NCBI GenBank assembly: GCA_900315095.1
Contig: OMXS01000008.1
Span: 51,722 to 115,721 of the forward strand
Origin: an uncultured Prevotellaceae bacterium
GTDB taxonomy: Bacteria; Bacteroidota; Bacteroidia; Bacteroidales; Bacteroidaceae
Length of the DNA: 64,000 nucleotides
Direction of reading: 5' to 3'
Position 1 is the first letter of the stretch, and every line of letters starts with the position of its first letter. Shown piece by piece: positions 17,939 to 29,600 of the stretch. The notes below the pieces were generated by a model, which had not been told where the DNA came from, did no database searches, and saw only the letters and a program-made list of their open reading frames with translations. The position numbers were made by a program, and so were the translations under genes.

Positions 17939-17946
17939 TATCTTTG
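17939..17946 (+). promoter_or_regulatory. -7 promoter box of the susB operon
   Basis: TATCTTTG, perfect consensus, 26 bases upstream of the ATG. Confidence 0.75.
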
Positions 17947-17959
17947 CGCTATCATTTAA

Positions 17960-20248
<2,289 letters not shown>

Positions 20249-20282
20249 ACTATAACCAATAAACTATCGCTCGGCTTTGCCG

Positions 20283-20365
20283 CTTTTACAAAGGCTTTAG
20301 CCGACTAAAAGAACCTATAACCAATAACCTTTCGCTCCGGGAGCGACTAAAAGAACCCATAACCT
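20283..20365. repeat. Interspersed repeat upstream of the small regulator gene
   Basis: Contains two near-copies of GCGACTAAAAGAACCYATAACC-like sequence (around 20305-20330 and 20341-20365) and AACCAATAACC runs. A related AACCTATAACC-rich stretch stands just before the PatB-type gene at 56940-57015. Confidence 0.5.
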
Positions 20366-20367
20366 CT

Positions 20368-20925
20368 ATGTCAGAAGAACTTAAACAACTAAAAGCAGAA
20401 AATGAGCAACTGAAGAAAGACGTGGAACGTCTGAGAGACGAGCTCATCCGACTTGTAAGCCGCAATCTTGACCTTTCAGAAAGGCTCGAATATGATGTGG
20501 AACTGCGCCGCCGCACCGAAGTGGCGCGCGAACTGCTCGAAGGCAACATACAGCGACAACTGAATGCCGACCTTAAGGACGATGCTCAGTTGATGGCTCT
20601 CATCGAACTTCGTGTGGAAAGCGACCGCCCGCATCTCAAGCCCGACTTCAACTCTACCGACCTTGCTCGTCTGCTCGACGTGAGTCACGAGAGGCTGGTG
20701 CAGTTGTTCCGTCATCAGACGATACACCGCACCCCCGACGCTTATATCGATAATCTCCGCGTGCTGGCGGCACTCCGTTTGCTGCGTGAGAAGCCACAGT
20801 ACAACATCGCGGTGGTGGCAGAGGAGGCAGGCTTCAGCAACGTGCGCACCCTTCAGCGCCGCGTTCAGGATGCCATAGGAATGACTCCTGTGGACTATCG
20901 CAACATGCTCAACCGCGACAAGTAA
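20368..20925 (+). CDS. Small AraC-type DNA-binding protein with coiled coil
   Basis: A 185-residue soluble protein. Residues 1-50 are heptad-rich (EELKQLKAENEQLKKDVERL), a probable dimerising coiled coil; residues about 90-182 form an AraC/XylS-type double helix-turn-helix (STDLARLLDVSHERLVQLF, then VVAEEAGFSNVRTLQRRV). No sensor, receiver or transmembrane part is present. The HTH resembles that of the large Bacteroidetes membrane regulators, so it may be a stand-alone output domain. It lies in the middle of the starch operon, 119 bp after susB and 30 bp before the pullulanase gene. Role in starch gene control is inferred from position. Confidence 0.8.
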   Translation: MSEELKQLKAENEQLKKDVERLRDELIRLVSRNLDLSERLEYDVELRRRTEVARELLEGNIQRQLNADLKDDAQLMALIELRVESDRPHLKPDFNSTDLARLLDVSHERLVQLFRHQTIHRTPDAYIDNLRVLAALRLLREKPQYNIAVVAEEAGFSNVRTLQRRVQDAIGMTPVDYRNMLNRDK

Positions 20926-20955
20926 CATGTCATCACCCACATTGTCATCACGATT

Positions 20956-22875
20956 ATGAAAAAGCATTTAATCATATCATTATTGGCTTTGGCAACACTT
21001 AACACTCAGGCTCAAGACTTCCGCTTCGACGAGGTGACATACACTCCGAAGGCAACGACGTTCAAACTCTTTGCTCCCCGTGATGCCAAGAGTGTGAATG
21101 TGGAGTACGACGTCAATCCCGACACCGCCGCCACCCTTGGAAAGCAAAAGGTCGTGAAGATGAAGTGCGGCAAGGATGGCATCTGGCGTGCTGTTGTGAA
21201 GCGCGATCTCAATCATCACGAATACCGCTTTTGTGTTGACGGCCAGTATACCGTAGGCGTCTTCGCTAAGGCAGTCGGTGCAAACGGCTCGCTTGCCTTA
21301 GTGCTCGACTTGTCGGAAACGAATCCCCCGGGATGGGAGAACGACCGTCGGCCTGTAGTGATGTCGCCTGCCGACCTTGTTATCTATGAGATGCACCACC
21401 GCGACTTCTCCATCGACGCTTCGTCGGGACTTGAGCATAAAGGCAAGTTCCTGGCGCTGACAGAGCCGCGAGCCATCAGCCACTTGAAGTCTTTAGGCGT
21501 TAATGCCATACATATCCTGCCTTCATACGACTTCGGCTCTATCGATGAGACGCGCCTCGACATCAACAAATACAACTGGGGCTACGACCCCGTGAACTAC
21601 AACGTTCCCGACGGCTCCTACTCCACAGATCCTTATAATGCTGTTTGCCGCATACGCGAGTTCAAGCAGATGGTGCAAGCGCTGCACAAGGCGGGTATCC
21701 GTGTCATCCTTGATGTCGTTTACAACCACACTTACGACATTGAGAACTCGAACTTCCAGAAGACCTATCCCGACTACTATTACCGCAAGACTTCCGACGG
21801 CAAGTACAGCAACGGCTCAGGCTGCGGCAACGAGACAGCCTCCGACCGGCCTATGATGCGCCGCTTCATGATAGAGTCGGTGAAATACTGGATTAACGAA
21901 TACCATATCGACGGCTTCCGCTTCGACCTCATGGGCGTTCACGACATCGAGACGATGAACATCATCCGCGACGAGGTGAACAAGATAGACCCCACTATCT
22001 TCATCTATGGCGAGGGGTGGAGTGCGGGCGAGTGCGCCTATCCTGCCGAGAAACTGGCAACGAAGGCCAACACCAAGCGTCTCAACGGCATTGCCGCCTT
22101 CTCCGATGACATGCGCGACGCTCTGCGCGGTCCTTTCTCCGACGACACCAAGGGAGCGTTCCTTGCAGGCATCGCTGGCGAGGAGGAGAGCCTGAAGTTC
22201 GGCATCGCAGGCGCTATCGCTCATCCTCAGGTGGATATGAGCAAGGTGAACTACTCCAAGGAGGCGTGGGCAAACGAGCCGACGCAGCAGATTTCATACG
22301 TCTCGTGTCACGATGACATGTGCCTCGTAGACCGTTTGAAGACAGAACTGCCAGGCATCGCGATGAACGAACTCATACGTCTCGACCTCCTCGCACAGAC
22401 AGCCGTCTTCACGTCACAGGGCGTGCCGTTCATCCTCAGCGGTGAGGAGATGCTGCGCGACAAGAAGGGCGTCCACAACTCTTTTGAGTCGCCCGACAGC
22501 GTGAACCGTCTCGACTGGAACAACCTGCAGCGCTATCCCGAGGTGTTCACATACTACAAGAACCTCATACAGTTGCGCAAGAACCATCCCGCGTTCCGTC
22601 TCGCTAAGGCAGACCTCGTGCGCAAGCATCTGCACTTCCTGCCCACGCAGCCCTGTCTTGTGGCCTATCGCCTCGCAGGCAATGCTGGCGGCGATGCGTG
22701 GAAAGACATCTATGTGGTGCTCAACGGCAATACCGAACCGCGTGAGATAGAGGTGCCCGAAGGCACATACACCGTAGTTTGCCGTGAAGGAACAATCAAC
22801 GAGCAGGGTCTCGGCGCCCTTCAGGGCGGCAAAGTAACCGTTGCTCCGCAGTCAGCACTAATCTTTCATAATTAA
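20956..22875 (+). CDS. pulA: GH13 type I pullulanase-like debranching enzyme
   Basis: A 639-residue enzyme expected to cut alpha-1,6 branches of pullulan or branched maltodextrins. Signal peptide MKKHLIISLLALATLNTQAQ, then a CBM48-like domain (about 22-115) and a GH13 barrel. The type I pullulanase signature YNWGYDP is present (KYNWGYDPVNYNVPDGSYST), with DVVYNH, FRFDLMG (nucleophile near 326), YGEGWS (acid/base near 353) and SCHDDMC (near 452). No lipobox, so probably periplasmic. It is 30 bp after the small regulator gene and 11 bp before the SusA-type gene. Confidence 0.92.
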   Translation: MKKHLIISLLALATLNTQAQDFRFDEVTYTPKATTFKLFAPRDAKSVNVEYDVNPDTAATLGKQKVVKMKCGKDGIWRAVVKRDLNHHEYRFCVDGQYTVGVFAKAVGANGSLALVLDLSETNPPGWENDRRPVVMSPADLVIYEMHHRDFSIDASSGLEHKGKFLALTEPRAISHLKSLGVNAIHILPSYDFGSIDETRLDINKYNWGYDPVNYNVPDGSYSTDPYNAVCRIREFKQMVQALHKAGIRVILDVVYNHTYDIENSNFQKTYPDYYYRKTSDGKYSNGSGCGNETASDRPMMRRFMIESVKYWINEYHIDGFRFDLMGVHDIETMNIIRDEVNKIDPTIFIYGEGWSAGECAYPAEKLATKANTKRLNGIAAFSDDMRDALRGPFSDDTKGAFLAGIAGEEESLKFGIAGAIAHPQVDMSKVNYSKEAWANEPTQQISYVSCHDDMCLVDRLKTELPGIAMNELIRLDLLAQTAVFTSQGVPFILSGEEMLRDKKGVHNSFESPDSVNRLDWNNLQRYPEVFTYYKNLIQLRKNHPAFRLAKADLVRKHLHFLPTQPCLVAYRLAGNAGGDAWKDIYVVLNGNTEPREIEVPEGTYTVVCREGTINEQGLGALQGGKVTVAPQSALIFHN

Positions 22876-22886
22876 CTCCTAATGCA

Positions 22887-25109
22887 ATGAGACACATTTT
22901 ATTATTCCTGTTATCCCTGTCTTTCTCAATCACGGCGAACGCCAATCCCGTGAAGGTGAAGAGAATAGAGCCGTCAAACTGGTATGTGGGCATGAAAGAC
23001 CCCACGCTGCAGTTGATGGTTTATGGCGAGAATATCCGTGAGACCGACGTCACCACCGATTATCCTGGTGTGCGCATCGACAGCGTGGCACGTCTCGACA
23101 GTCCTAACTACCTCCTCGTTTACCTTAACATCGAGGGAGCCGCCCCAGGCACCATGAAACTGAAGTTCACCGCAAGGGAAGGGCAGGAAGTTTCAGACAA
23201 AAGTCTCATGTCGTATGACTATTTCTCACGCGGCGCCACAGAGGAGGTGAAAGGCTCGCAGACGGTGTCGTTCGTGCTTAAGGAGCGCGAGATGAGCGGC
23301 GACAAGCGCGTGGGATTCTCCAATGCCGACGTGCTGTATATGCTCATGCCCGACCGCTTTGCAGAGGGAAGACCCCTCAACGCAAAGAAGGGAAAGAAAG
23401 CCTCGCTCGACCTGAAGGGACTCAACCATTATGTTGTGGACAGGAGTCAGCCCTCCTTGCGTCACGGAGGTAACCTCGAGGGCATACGCCAGCATCTCGA
23501 CTACTTCAACGAACTGGGTGTTACCGCCCTCTGGCTCACTCCCGTGCTTGAGAACAACGCGCCCGACAACGCCGCAGGCTACAGCACATATCACGGCTAC
23601 GCCACCACCGACTACTACCGCGTTGACCCGCGCTTCGGCTCCAACGACGACTATCGCCAACTCATCGACGAGGCCCACCAGAAGGGGCTGAAAGTGGTGA
23701 TGGACATGATTTTCAACCACTGCGGCTTCAACCATCCGTGGGTGCAGGACGTTCCCGCAAAAGACTGGTTCAACAGCATCGACGCAATAGCAGAGGCCGA
23801 TATGAGCGAGCGCATAGAGCACTCCAGTCAGACAGGCAAGGCAGAGGACAGCCGCATGGGAACAGGCGACTTCGACGATGCTTATGTGGGCAAGGCCAAG
23901 ACCTTCTTGCAGACAAGTTATAAACTCACCCCCGCACGCGACCCCTACGCCTCCGAGGTTGACAAGCAAGAGACTGTGGAGGGATGGTTCGTGCCCACAA
24001 TGCCCGACCTCAACCACCATAACCCGCATGTGATAAAATACCTCATACAGAACAGCATATGGTGGATAGAGACAGTAGGCATCGACGGCATACGCATGGA
24101 CACCTATCCTTACGCCTTCGGCGACGCTATGGCCCAGTGGATGAAAACCCTCAACACCGAGTATCCGCACTTCAATGTGGTGGGCGAGACGTGGGTGACA
24201 GAGCCGGCATACACCGCATCGTGGCAGAAAGACTTCAAGAGCCAGCAGCCGATGCCCAACACCTACCTGCCTTGTGTTATGGACTTCTCCTTCTTCGAGA
24301 AACTTTCACAGGCAAAGAACGAGGAGACCGACCCCTGGTGGAACGGACTGAACCGCATCTACAACTCCTTCGTTTACGACTACCTCTACGAGAATCCCGA
24401 CAACGTGATGGCGTTCATTGACAACCACGACACCGACCGCTTCCTCGGCAACGGCTGCGACACGCTGATGCTCAAGCAGGCACTCGCAATGCTGCTCACC
24501 GTGAAGCGCACGCCGCAGATATACTACGGCACCGAGATACTGATGAATGGCACCAAAGAGGTCACCGACGGCAACGTGCGCAAGGACTTCCCCGGAGGAT
24601 TCCCGGGCGACACCCGCAACGCCTTCACCGCAGAAGGACGCACACAGGCAGAGAACTCGATGTTCAACTGGCTCTCACGACTCCTCCATTGGCGCAAGGG
24701 CAACGACATTATCACACAAGGAACGATGAAGCAGTTCATACCTTACAAGGGAGTGTATGTCATCGCGCGACAACTGGGCGAACACGGTGTGATAGTGCTT
24801 CTCAACGGAACCTCAGAGGGACAGGCCGTCAACACTCTCCGCTACAGCGAACTCTATAAGCGCAAGGACAAGAAGTCCGACTACGAGAACATGCGTTTGG
24901 AGCCCATCGAAGACAAGCGCAGGGAGTTTGCACGCGAGATGACACAATACAAGGTCGATAAAGACGGCAGAAGACAAGAAATACTCTTCTCCTATGGTGT
25001 TTACCACCCGAGAATCCTCGAAACCACCGACGTAATAACAGGAGAAAAGGTGAAGTTCGGCGGCACCATGTATCTCAAGCCGCGCCAGACACTCATCCTG
25101 GAATACTGA
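22887..25109 (+). CDS. susA: GH13 neopullulanase/cyclomaltodextrinase, SusA type
   Basis: A 740-residue periplasmic enzyme that breaks imported maltodextrins into smaller sugars. Signal peptide ends near ITANA; an N-terminal beta domain (about 22-125, RIEPSNWYVGMKDPTLQLMV) is the cyclomaltodextrinase-N fold of SusA. GH13 motifs: MDMIFNHCG, IRMDTYPY (near 401), VGETWV (near 433) and DNHDTDRF (near 513). It is longer than the usual SusA, which I recall as about 620 residues: extra residues lie at about 290-350, between NSIDAIAEAD and DPYASEVDKQ, and near the C-terminus (about 650-700, charged). Last gene of the susB operon. Confidence 0.92.
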   Translation: MRHILLFLLSLSFSITANANPVKVKRIEPSNWYVGMKDPTLQLMVYGENIRETDVTTDYPGVRIDSVARLDSPNYLLVYLNIEGAAPGTMKLKFTAREGQEVSDKSLMSYDYFSRGATEEVKGSQTVSFVLKEREMSGDKRVGFSNADVLYMLMPDRFAEGRPLNAKKGKKASLDLKGLNHYVVDRSQPSLRHGGNLEGIRQHLDYFNELGVTALWLTPVLENNAPDNAAGYSTYHGYATTDYYRVDPRFGSNDDYRQLIDEAHQKGLKVVMDMIFNHCGFNHPWVQDVPAKDWFNSIDAIAEADMSERIEHSSQTGKAEDSRMGTGDFDDAYVGKAKTFLQTSYKLTPARDPYASEVDKQETVEGWFVPTMPDLNHHNPHVIKYLIQNSIWWIETVGIDGIRMDTYPYAFGDAMAQWMKTLNTEYPHFNVVGETWVTEPAYTASWQKDFKSQQPMPNTYLPCVMDFSFFEKLSQAKNEETDPWWNGLNRIYNSFVYDYLYENPDNVMAFIDNHDTDRFLGNGCDTLMLKQALAMLLTVKRTPQIYYGTEILMNGTKEVTDGNVRKDFPGGFPGDTRNAFTAEGRTQAENSMFNWLSRLLHWRKGNDIITQGTMKQFIPYKGVYVIARQLGEHGVIVLLNGTSEGQAVNTLRYSELYKRKDKKSDYENMRLEPIEDKRREFAREMTQYKVDKDGRRQEILFSYGVYHPRILETTDVITGEKVKFGGTMYLKPRQTLILEY

Positions 25110-25346
25110 TAATTCCCCGACAAAACACTTCCAGCGGGTGGGGGAGCGGCGATGGGAAGAGCCCTTACAGTCACTATGGATGATGCCCTTTCATCCCCTG
25201 TTTGATATACCTTTTGGCTCCGGAAAGTATATGTTTCGCGCCCTCAAAGGCCCCTAATGGCCTCTCCCCCCCCAGCCCCTAACGGCCTCTCCCCCAGCCC
25301 CTCCCCCGCAGGGAGGGGAGTAGAAATCACATACCATTATTTAGCG

Positions 25347-25427
25347 GTAGGGGCGCTCCCCCGTGTGCGCCCGCGATGTCGGCCTCACGTTGTTTTTTTA
25401 CGGGTGCACGCAGAGGTACGCCCCTAC
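25347..25427. repeat. REP-like inverted repeat
   Basis: Arms of 27 bp (25347-25373 and 25401-25427) pair with about six mismatches; both ends are GTAGGGGCG/CGCCCCTAC. A partial third copy of the left flank, CGGTAGGGGC, is at about 25484. Confidence 0.7.
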
Positions 25428-25574
25428 AGAATAATCGTGCAGATTGTGTTTTGTTTTTCCTCCTTCTCGTTCCATCATTTAACGGTAGGGGCTTGTTAGG
25501 TGTCTTCCTCCTCCTAGCAGGGGGAGGTCAGGAGGGGATTGTCTGTACATAGAGTTGTGGTTTGGGGTTTGAGG

Positions 25575-25735
25575 AGTTTTAAGGTTACTGTGCTTTTCAG
25601 GTGTTTTTTCTCCCTCCCTACGGGGGAGGGTCGGGGAGAGGCTGTGAGGTGCGGTAGGGGCTTTGGGAAGGTTGAATTTTGATGTTTGAATTTTGAGGGC
25701 TGAGTTTTAAGGTTACTGTGCTTTTCAGGTGTTTT
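25575..25735 (+). repeat. 33-bp direct repeat pair
   Basis: Two identical 33-bp copies at 25575-25607 and 25703-25735 (core AAGGTTACTGTGCTTTTCAG), each followed by a C-run/G-run palindrome (CCCTCCCTACGGGGGAGGG; CCCTCCCCCTCGGGGGAG). Confidence 0.75.
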
Positions 25736-26029
25736 ACCCTCCCCCTCGGGGGAGATGGTGGGGGAGCCCTCCTCCCTTAGGGATGGGATGGGGATGGGTT
25801 TGGACTGTGAGGCTTTTGGGCTTTGTTTTTCTTTGCACAAAGTTACAAAATAAATCAACGCGCTCCAAATAATAGGGCAAAAAAACAGAAAAAAGTGATG
25901 AAAGCGGTTTTCGATGCGGGTGCAACGCGCTAACAATCAAGTAGATACAAGCATTTGTTAAGGGGTAAAACTAGTGCAAAAAATACGCGCAAAAAGTGTT
26001 GTACTTTTTTACTCGCAACAGGGTGATGT

Positions 26030-26169
26030 GTGACAGTTGACAGTTGACAGTTTTGTTTTAAGTACCCCACCTCTGTCGAAAAAATTTATTATATATATAT
26101 ATATATTCATTTTTTCTTGTCCGTCACCACTATTGGCTTTCTTTAAAACTGTCAACTGTCAACTGTCAC
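26030..26169. repeat. 140-bp MITE-like element with perfect 25-bp terminal inverted repeats
   Basis: Arms 26030-26054 and 26145-26169 are perfect inverted repeats built from a TGACAGT/ACTGTCA motif repeated three times (GTGACAGTTGACAG...). The 90-bp core is AT-rich with an (AT)n run and has no coding capacity. Confidence 0.8.
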
Positions 26170-26550
26170 CAAAACAGTACAAACCGAAGCAAGTCATAAC
26201 CCTTCTCAAACCCTGTAAACACCGTGGTTTTTATTAAGACTTTCGGAGTGATGGCCGATATTGCGGTCTGGTAGAAACTCCGCCACCTGATGAGGCCAAT
26301 ATACTAAATTTCACTCCTCTACAGGGGTGGAAAATCGTGGCAATGGGGTGTAATTTTCATAAAATTGGTGCAGATAACGACTGAAATTTACCGATTTTGA
26401 TGTTTAAGTAATAGAAAAGACATAGCAAAAATGTATTTTTATCGATTTCTATAGAGCCAGAACTATATATAATTTTATATAGAAATGGCATAAAGTTATA
26501 TAATTCTCTATATTTTTATATAACTATTTTTGTATTTCGCGTTTTTTTAT

Positions 26551-26558
26551 TATCTTTG
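26551..26558 (+). promoter_or_regulatory. -7 promoter box of the transmembrane regulator gene
   Basis: TATCTTTG, perfect consensus, 60 bases upstream of the chosen ATG. Confidence 0.75.
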
Positions 26559-26618
26559 CAATAACAAAATGCGATTTTGCACTACTTGAAAACTACAAAT
26601 ATTAACCAAAGGTCTTTT

Positions 26619-29600
26619 ATGAGGACACTACTAACGGCTTTATTGCTAATCGTCGTTACTTGGACAGATGCTGCAGACAACTTACTGGACAAGTATATCC
26701 TGAACCGGATGGACATGCGCTCGGGCATGCCCAGCAATAACGTGTCGGATATCTTCGCCGACAGCAACGGCTTCGTATGGGTGTCCACAATCGGCGGCGG
26801 CATAGCGCGTTATGACGGTTACACGTTTTTTTCTCCGATGACTTATAACATGGGGTTCTCGCCTATGAGCAACTCGTGCCTCAATATGACCGAAGACAAG
26901 TTCAAGCGGCTCTGGATAAGTTACGAGGAGGGTACCGACGTGGTGGCGCTGAACACGATGCAGAAGGTTACTCCGCGAGGCGACGAACGTCTTGACAGCG
27001 TGCTGCGAATGCCTTCGGTGCGTGTACTCTCGGACAGCAAGGGCGCGATGTGGCTTGTCGCGCGTGCATATATATATTATATAGAGTTTGACAGCGGGGG
27101 CAACATAGCGAGGATGCTGGACATGCCGTACCGCAGCAACACGCCGAGCGTCAGGCTGCGCGATGTGGACGGGAACGGCAAGGTGTGGGCTGCTATCGAC
27201 GGCGGATTGTATGAACTGTGGGCAGAGAACGGTCGGCTGGTGAAGCGCGAGGTGGACAAGATGCTGCAGCCGCTGTATGGGTATTACATCACGGACTTCA
27301 TGCGGCGCGGCAACAGCACATGGGTGGCCACCGACCACGGACTGTTCCGCCTGAACAACCAGACGCGCGAGATGACGCACTACACCCACTCGGCCGACGT
27401 CACATCGCTGAGTCATGACTTCGTGTCGTGCCTGGCGCTGAGCGACGAGGGGACGCTGATGGCGGGAACTCTGGGCGGTGTGAACTTCTTCTGCGAGCGC
27501 GACGGCTCCTTCGAGCATTGGGACACAGGAACGCCGGGACTGCCGCTGAGCAGCGACTTCGTGAGCAATATAATGGTGGCAAACGGACAGATATGGGTGG
27601 GCACCGAGACCGACGGAATATCGAAACTGATGCCGCGCGAACTGCTGACGCACAGTTACAGCAACAGCGGGGCTGAGGGCAGCCTGTCGCCGAACGCGGT
27701 GAACGCTATCTACGCCGAGAGCAACGGCACGCTGTGGGTGGGAACGGTGGAAGGCGGGCTGAACCGCCGCGCTGCCGGAGAACAGCAGTTCCGTCATTTC
27801 ACCACCTCGAACTCTGCGCTGACGCACAACAGCGTGAGCATGCTGGAGGGCGACAAGTACGGCCGTCTGTGGATAGGCACGTGGGGCGGGGGAGTGTGCA
27901 GCATCAGCACGGACAACCCGCAGAGCGTCACTCCGCTGCAACTGGACTCAACCTACGAGCGACTGACGCAGCATGTGGGCGCGCTGAAGTATGACGCCAT
28001 TAACGACGCGCTATGGATAGGCTCTAACGACGGAGTGTTCCTCTACAATCTGAAGACGCAGAAGATGGAGGAGCCCTTCGAGGGCAACCGCAACACCCGA
28101 GGGTGCATAGGTGCCGCGATAGACCGTGAGGGATATCTGTGGATGGGCTGCATCAGCGGCGCGCGCAAGATATTCCTGAAGAAGAGAGACGCGAAAACAG
28201 GGAAATTCAACTGTGAGTACTACTTCAACCGTCTCGACGACCCCTCGTCGCAAATGCTGGAGAAGATATCGTCGTTCTGCGAGACGAAAAGCGGCGACCT
28301 CTGGATAGGCAGCAGCGAGTACGGCCTGTATAAGAGGGAGCGCGACAACGAAGGCAAGGACGTGTTCCGACGGTTCACCGTGCAGCAGGGACTGGCGAAC
28401 AACTCGGTGAAGGGAATAGCCGAGGACAAGGACGGCATGCTGTGGGTCACCACCAACAACGGACTCTCGAAACTGAACCCTCAGACGGGTGTGATAACGA
28501 GTTACGGCGAGAGCGACGGCCTGCTGTGCCAGCAGTTCTACTGGAACTCGGCGGTATGCTCTGCCGACGGCGCGGTGATATATCTCGGCAGCACGCGCGG
28601 CCTGATAGAACTTCTGGGCATGAACGTCAACCAAGTGAAGCGAAACAACCTGAGTTTCACCCGCGTGACGATAGACAACCAGGAGGTGATTGCCGACGGC
28701 AGAAACCTCGACGAGGACATCACGGTGGCGAGGCGACTGCGGCTGCGTGCCGGCGACAAGACGCTCAACGTGGAGTTCTCTGCCCTGAACTACGGCAACG
28801 AGCGCACAGGCACATATAAATGCCGTCTTACAGGCTTTGAGAACGAGTGGACGCAACTGCAGCGCGGAGAGCATTCGGTGAGATACACCAACCTTCCGTC
28901 GGGCGACTATAAACTGGAGGTGGCTTACATTGCTGACAACGGCAGCCCTGAGGATGCTATGATAAGTCTTGACATCAGCGTGAGCACCTTTTTCTGGCGC
29001 ACCCCGTGGTTCTGGTCGGCAATGATATTGCTGCTCGCTGTGGCTGGAGCGTACCTCTATAAACGCCGCATTGCCCTGCTGAAGAAACGCGAGGAGCGGC
29101 GACTGATGGAGCCCATAGAGAAGGTGTTCCGCGAGTCGGAGAACCCCGAGGAACTGCAGACGCGAATCCAGGACATCCTGCACATTCAGCGCAGACTGAA
29201 GGAGAGTTCCACAAAGACCGCTGACGTAGACGAGCAGCGCACTATTGCCAACACGCGCCCCTTCATGGAACAGGTGATGGAGGCGCTGGAGGCGAACTAT
29301 AACAATTCGGAGTTCGGCGTTACTGAACTGTGCGGTGCCCTCGGCATGAGCCGCACGCTGCTGTCCAGAAAACTGAATGCGGAGGTCGGAGTGCCTGCAA
29401 GCCAGTTCATCCGCGACTACCGTCTCGACATCGCCAAGCGTCTGCTGCAGAGCAAGGGGTCGCAGCGCAACATCGCGGAGATTGCATTCAGCGTGGGATT
29501 TAACGACCCGAAGTATTTCACCCGATGCTTCACAAAGAAATTCGGTGTCAGCCCCAGCGGTGTGGCCAGCGAAGAAGATAACATTGACAATTCAGATAAA

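Larger units (their letters stand above)
25110..26550. other. 1.4-kb gene-free region rich in interspersed repeats
   Basis: No coding frame here resembles a protein. The left part (25240-25800) is a patchwork of C-run/G-run palindromes, short direct repeats and T-rich stretches; the middle holds a 140-bp MITE-like element; the right part (26340-26550) is very AT-rich and contains an inverted repeat (ATTTCTATA at 26445-26453 against TATAGAAAT at 26478-26486) before the regulator promoter. It separates the starch locus from the second glycan locus. Confidence 0.75.

Noticed and set aside
23226-24170. 314-codon minus-strand frame opposite the SusA-type gene
   Set aside because: Antisense shadow of a GH13 gene with all catalytic motifs on the plus strand.
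26220-26340. Possible tRNA or riboswitch in the gene-free region
   Set aside because: No cloverleaf with a GTTCGA-type T-loop and no known riboswitch core could be found by eye.
26682-29183. Two long minus-strand frames (419 and 390 codons) opposite the transmembrane regulator gene
   Set aside because: They are antisense to a clearly homologous protein, have no start signals or recognisable domains, and arise from the G/C-rich third codon positions of the real gene.
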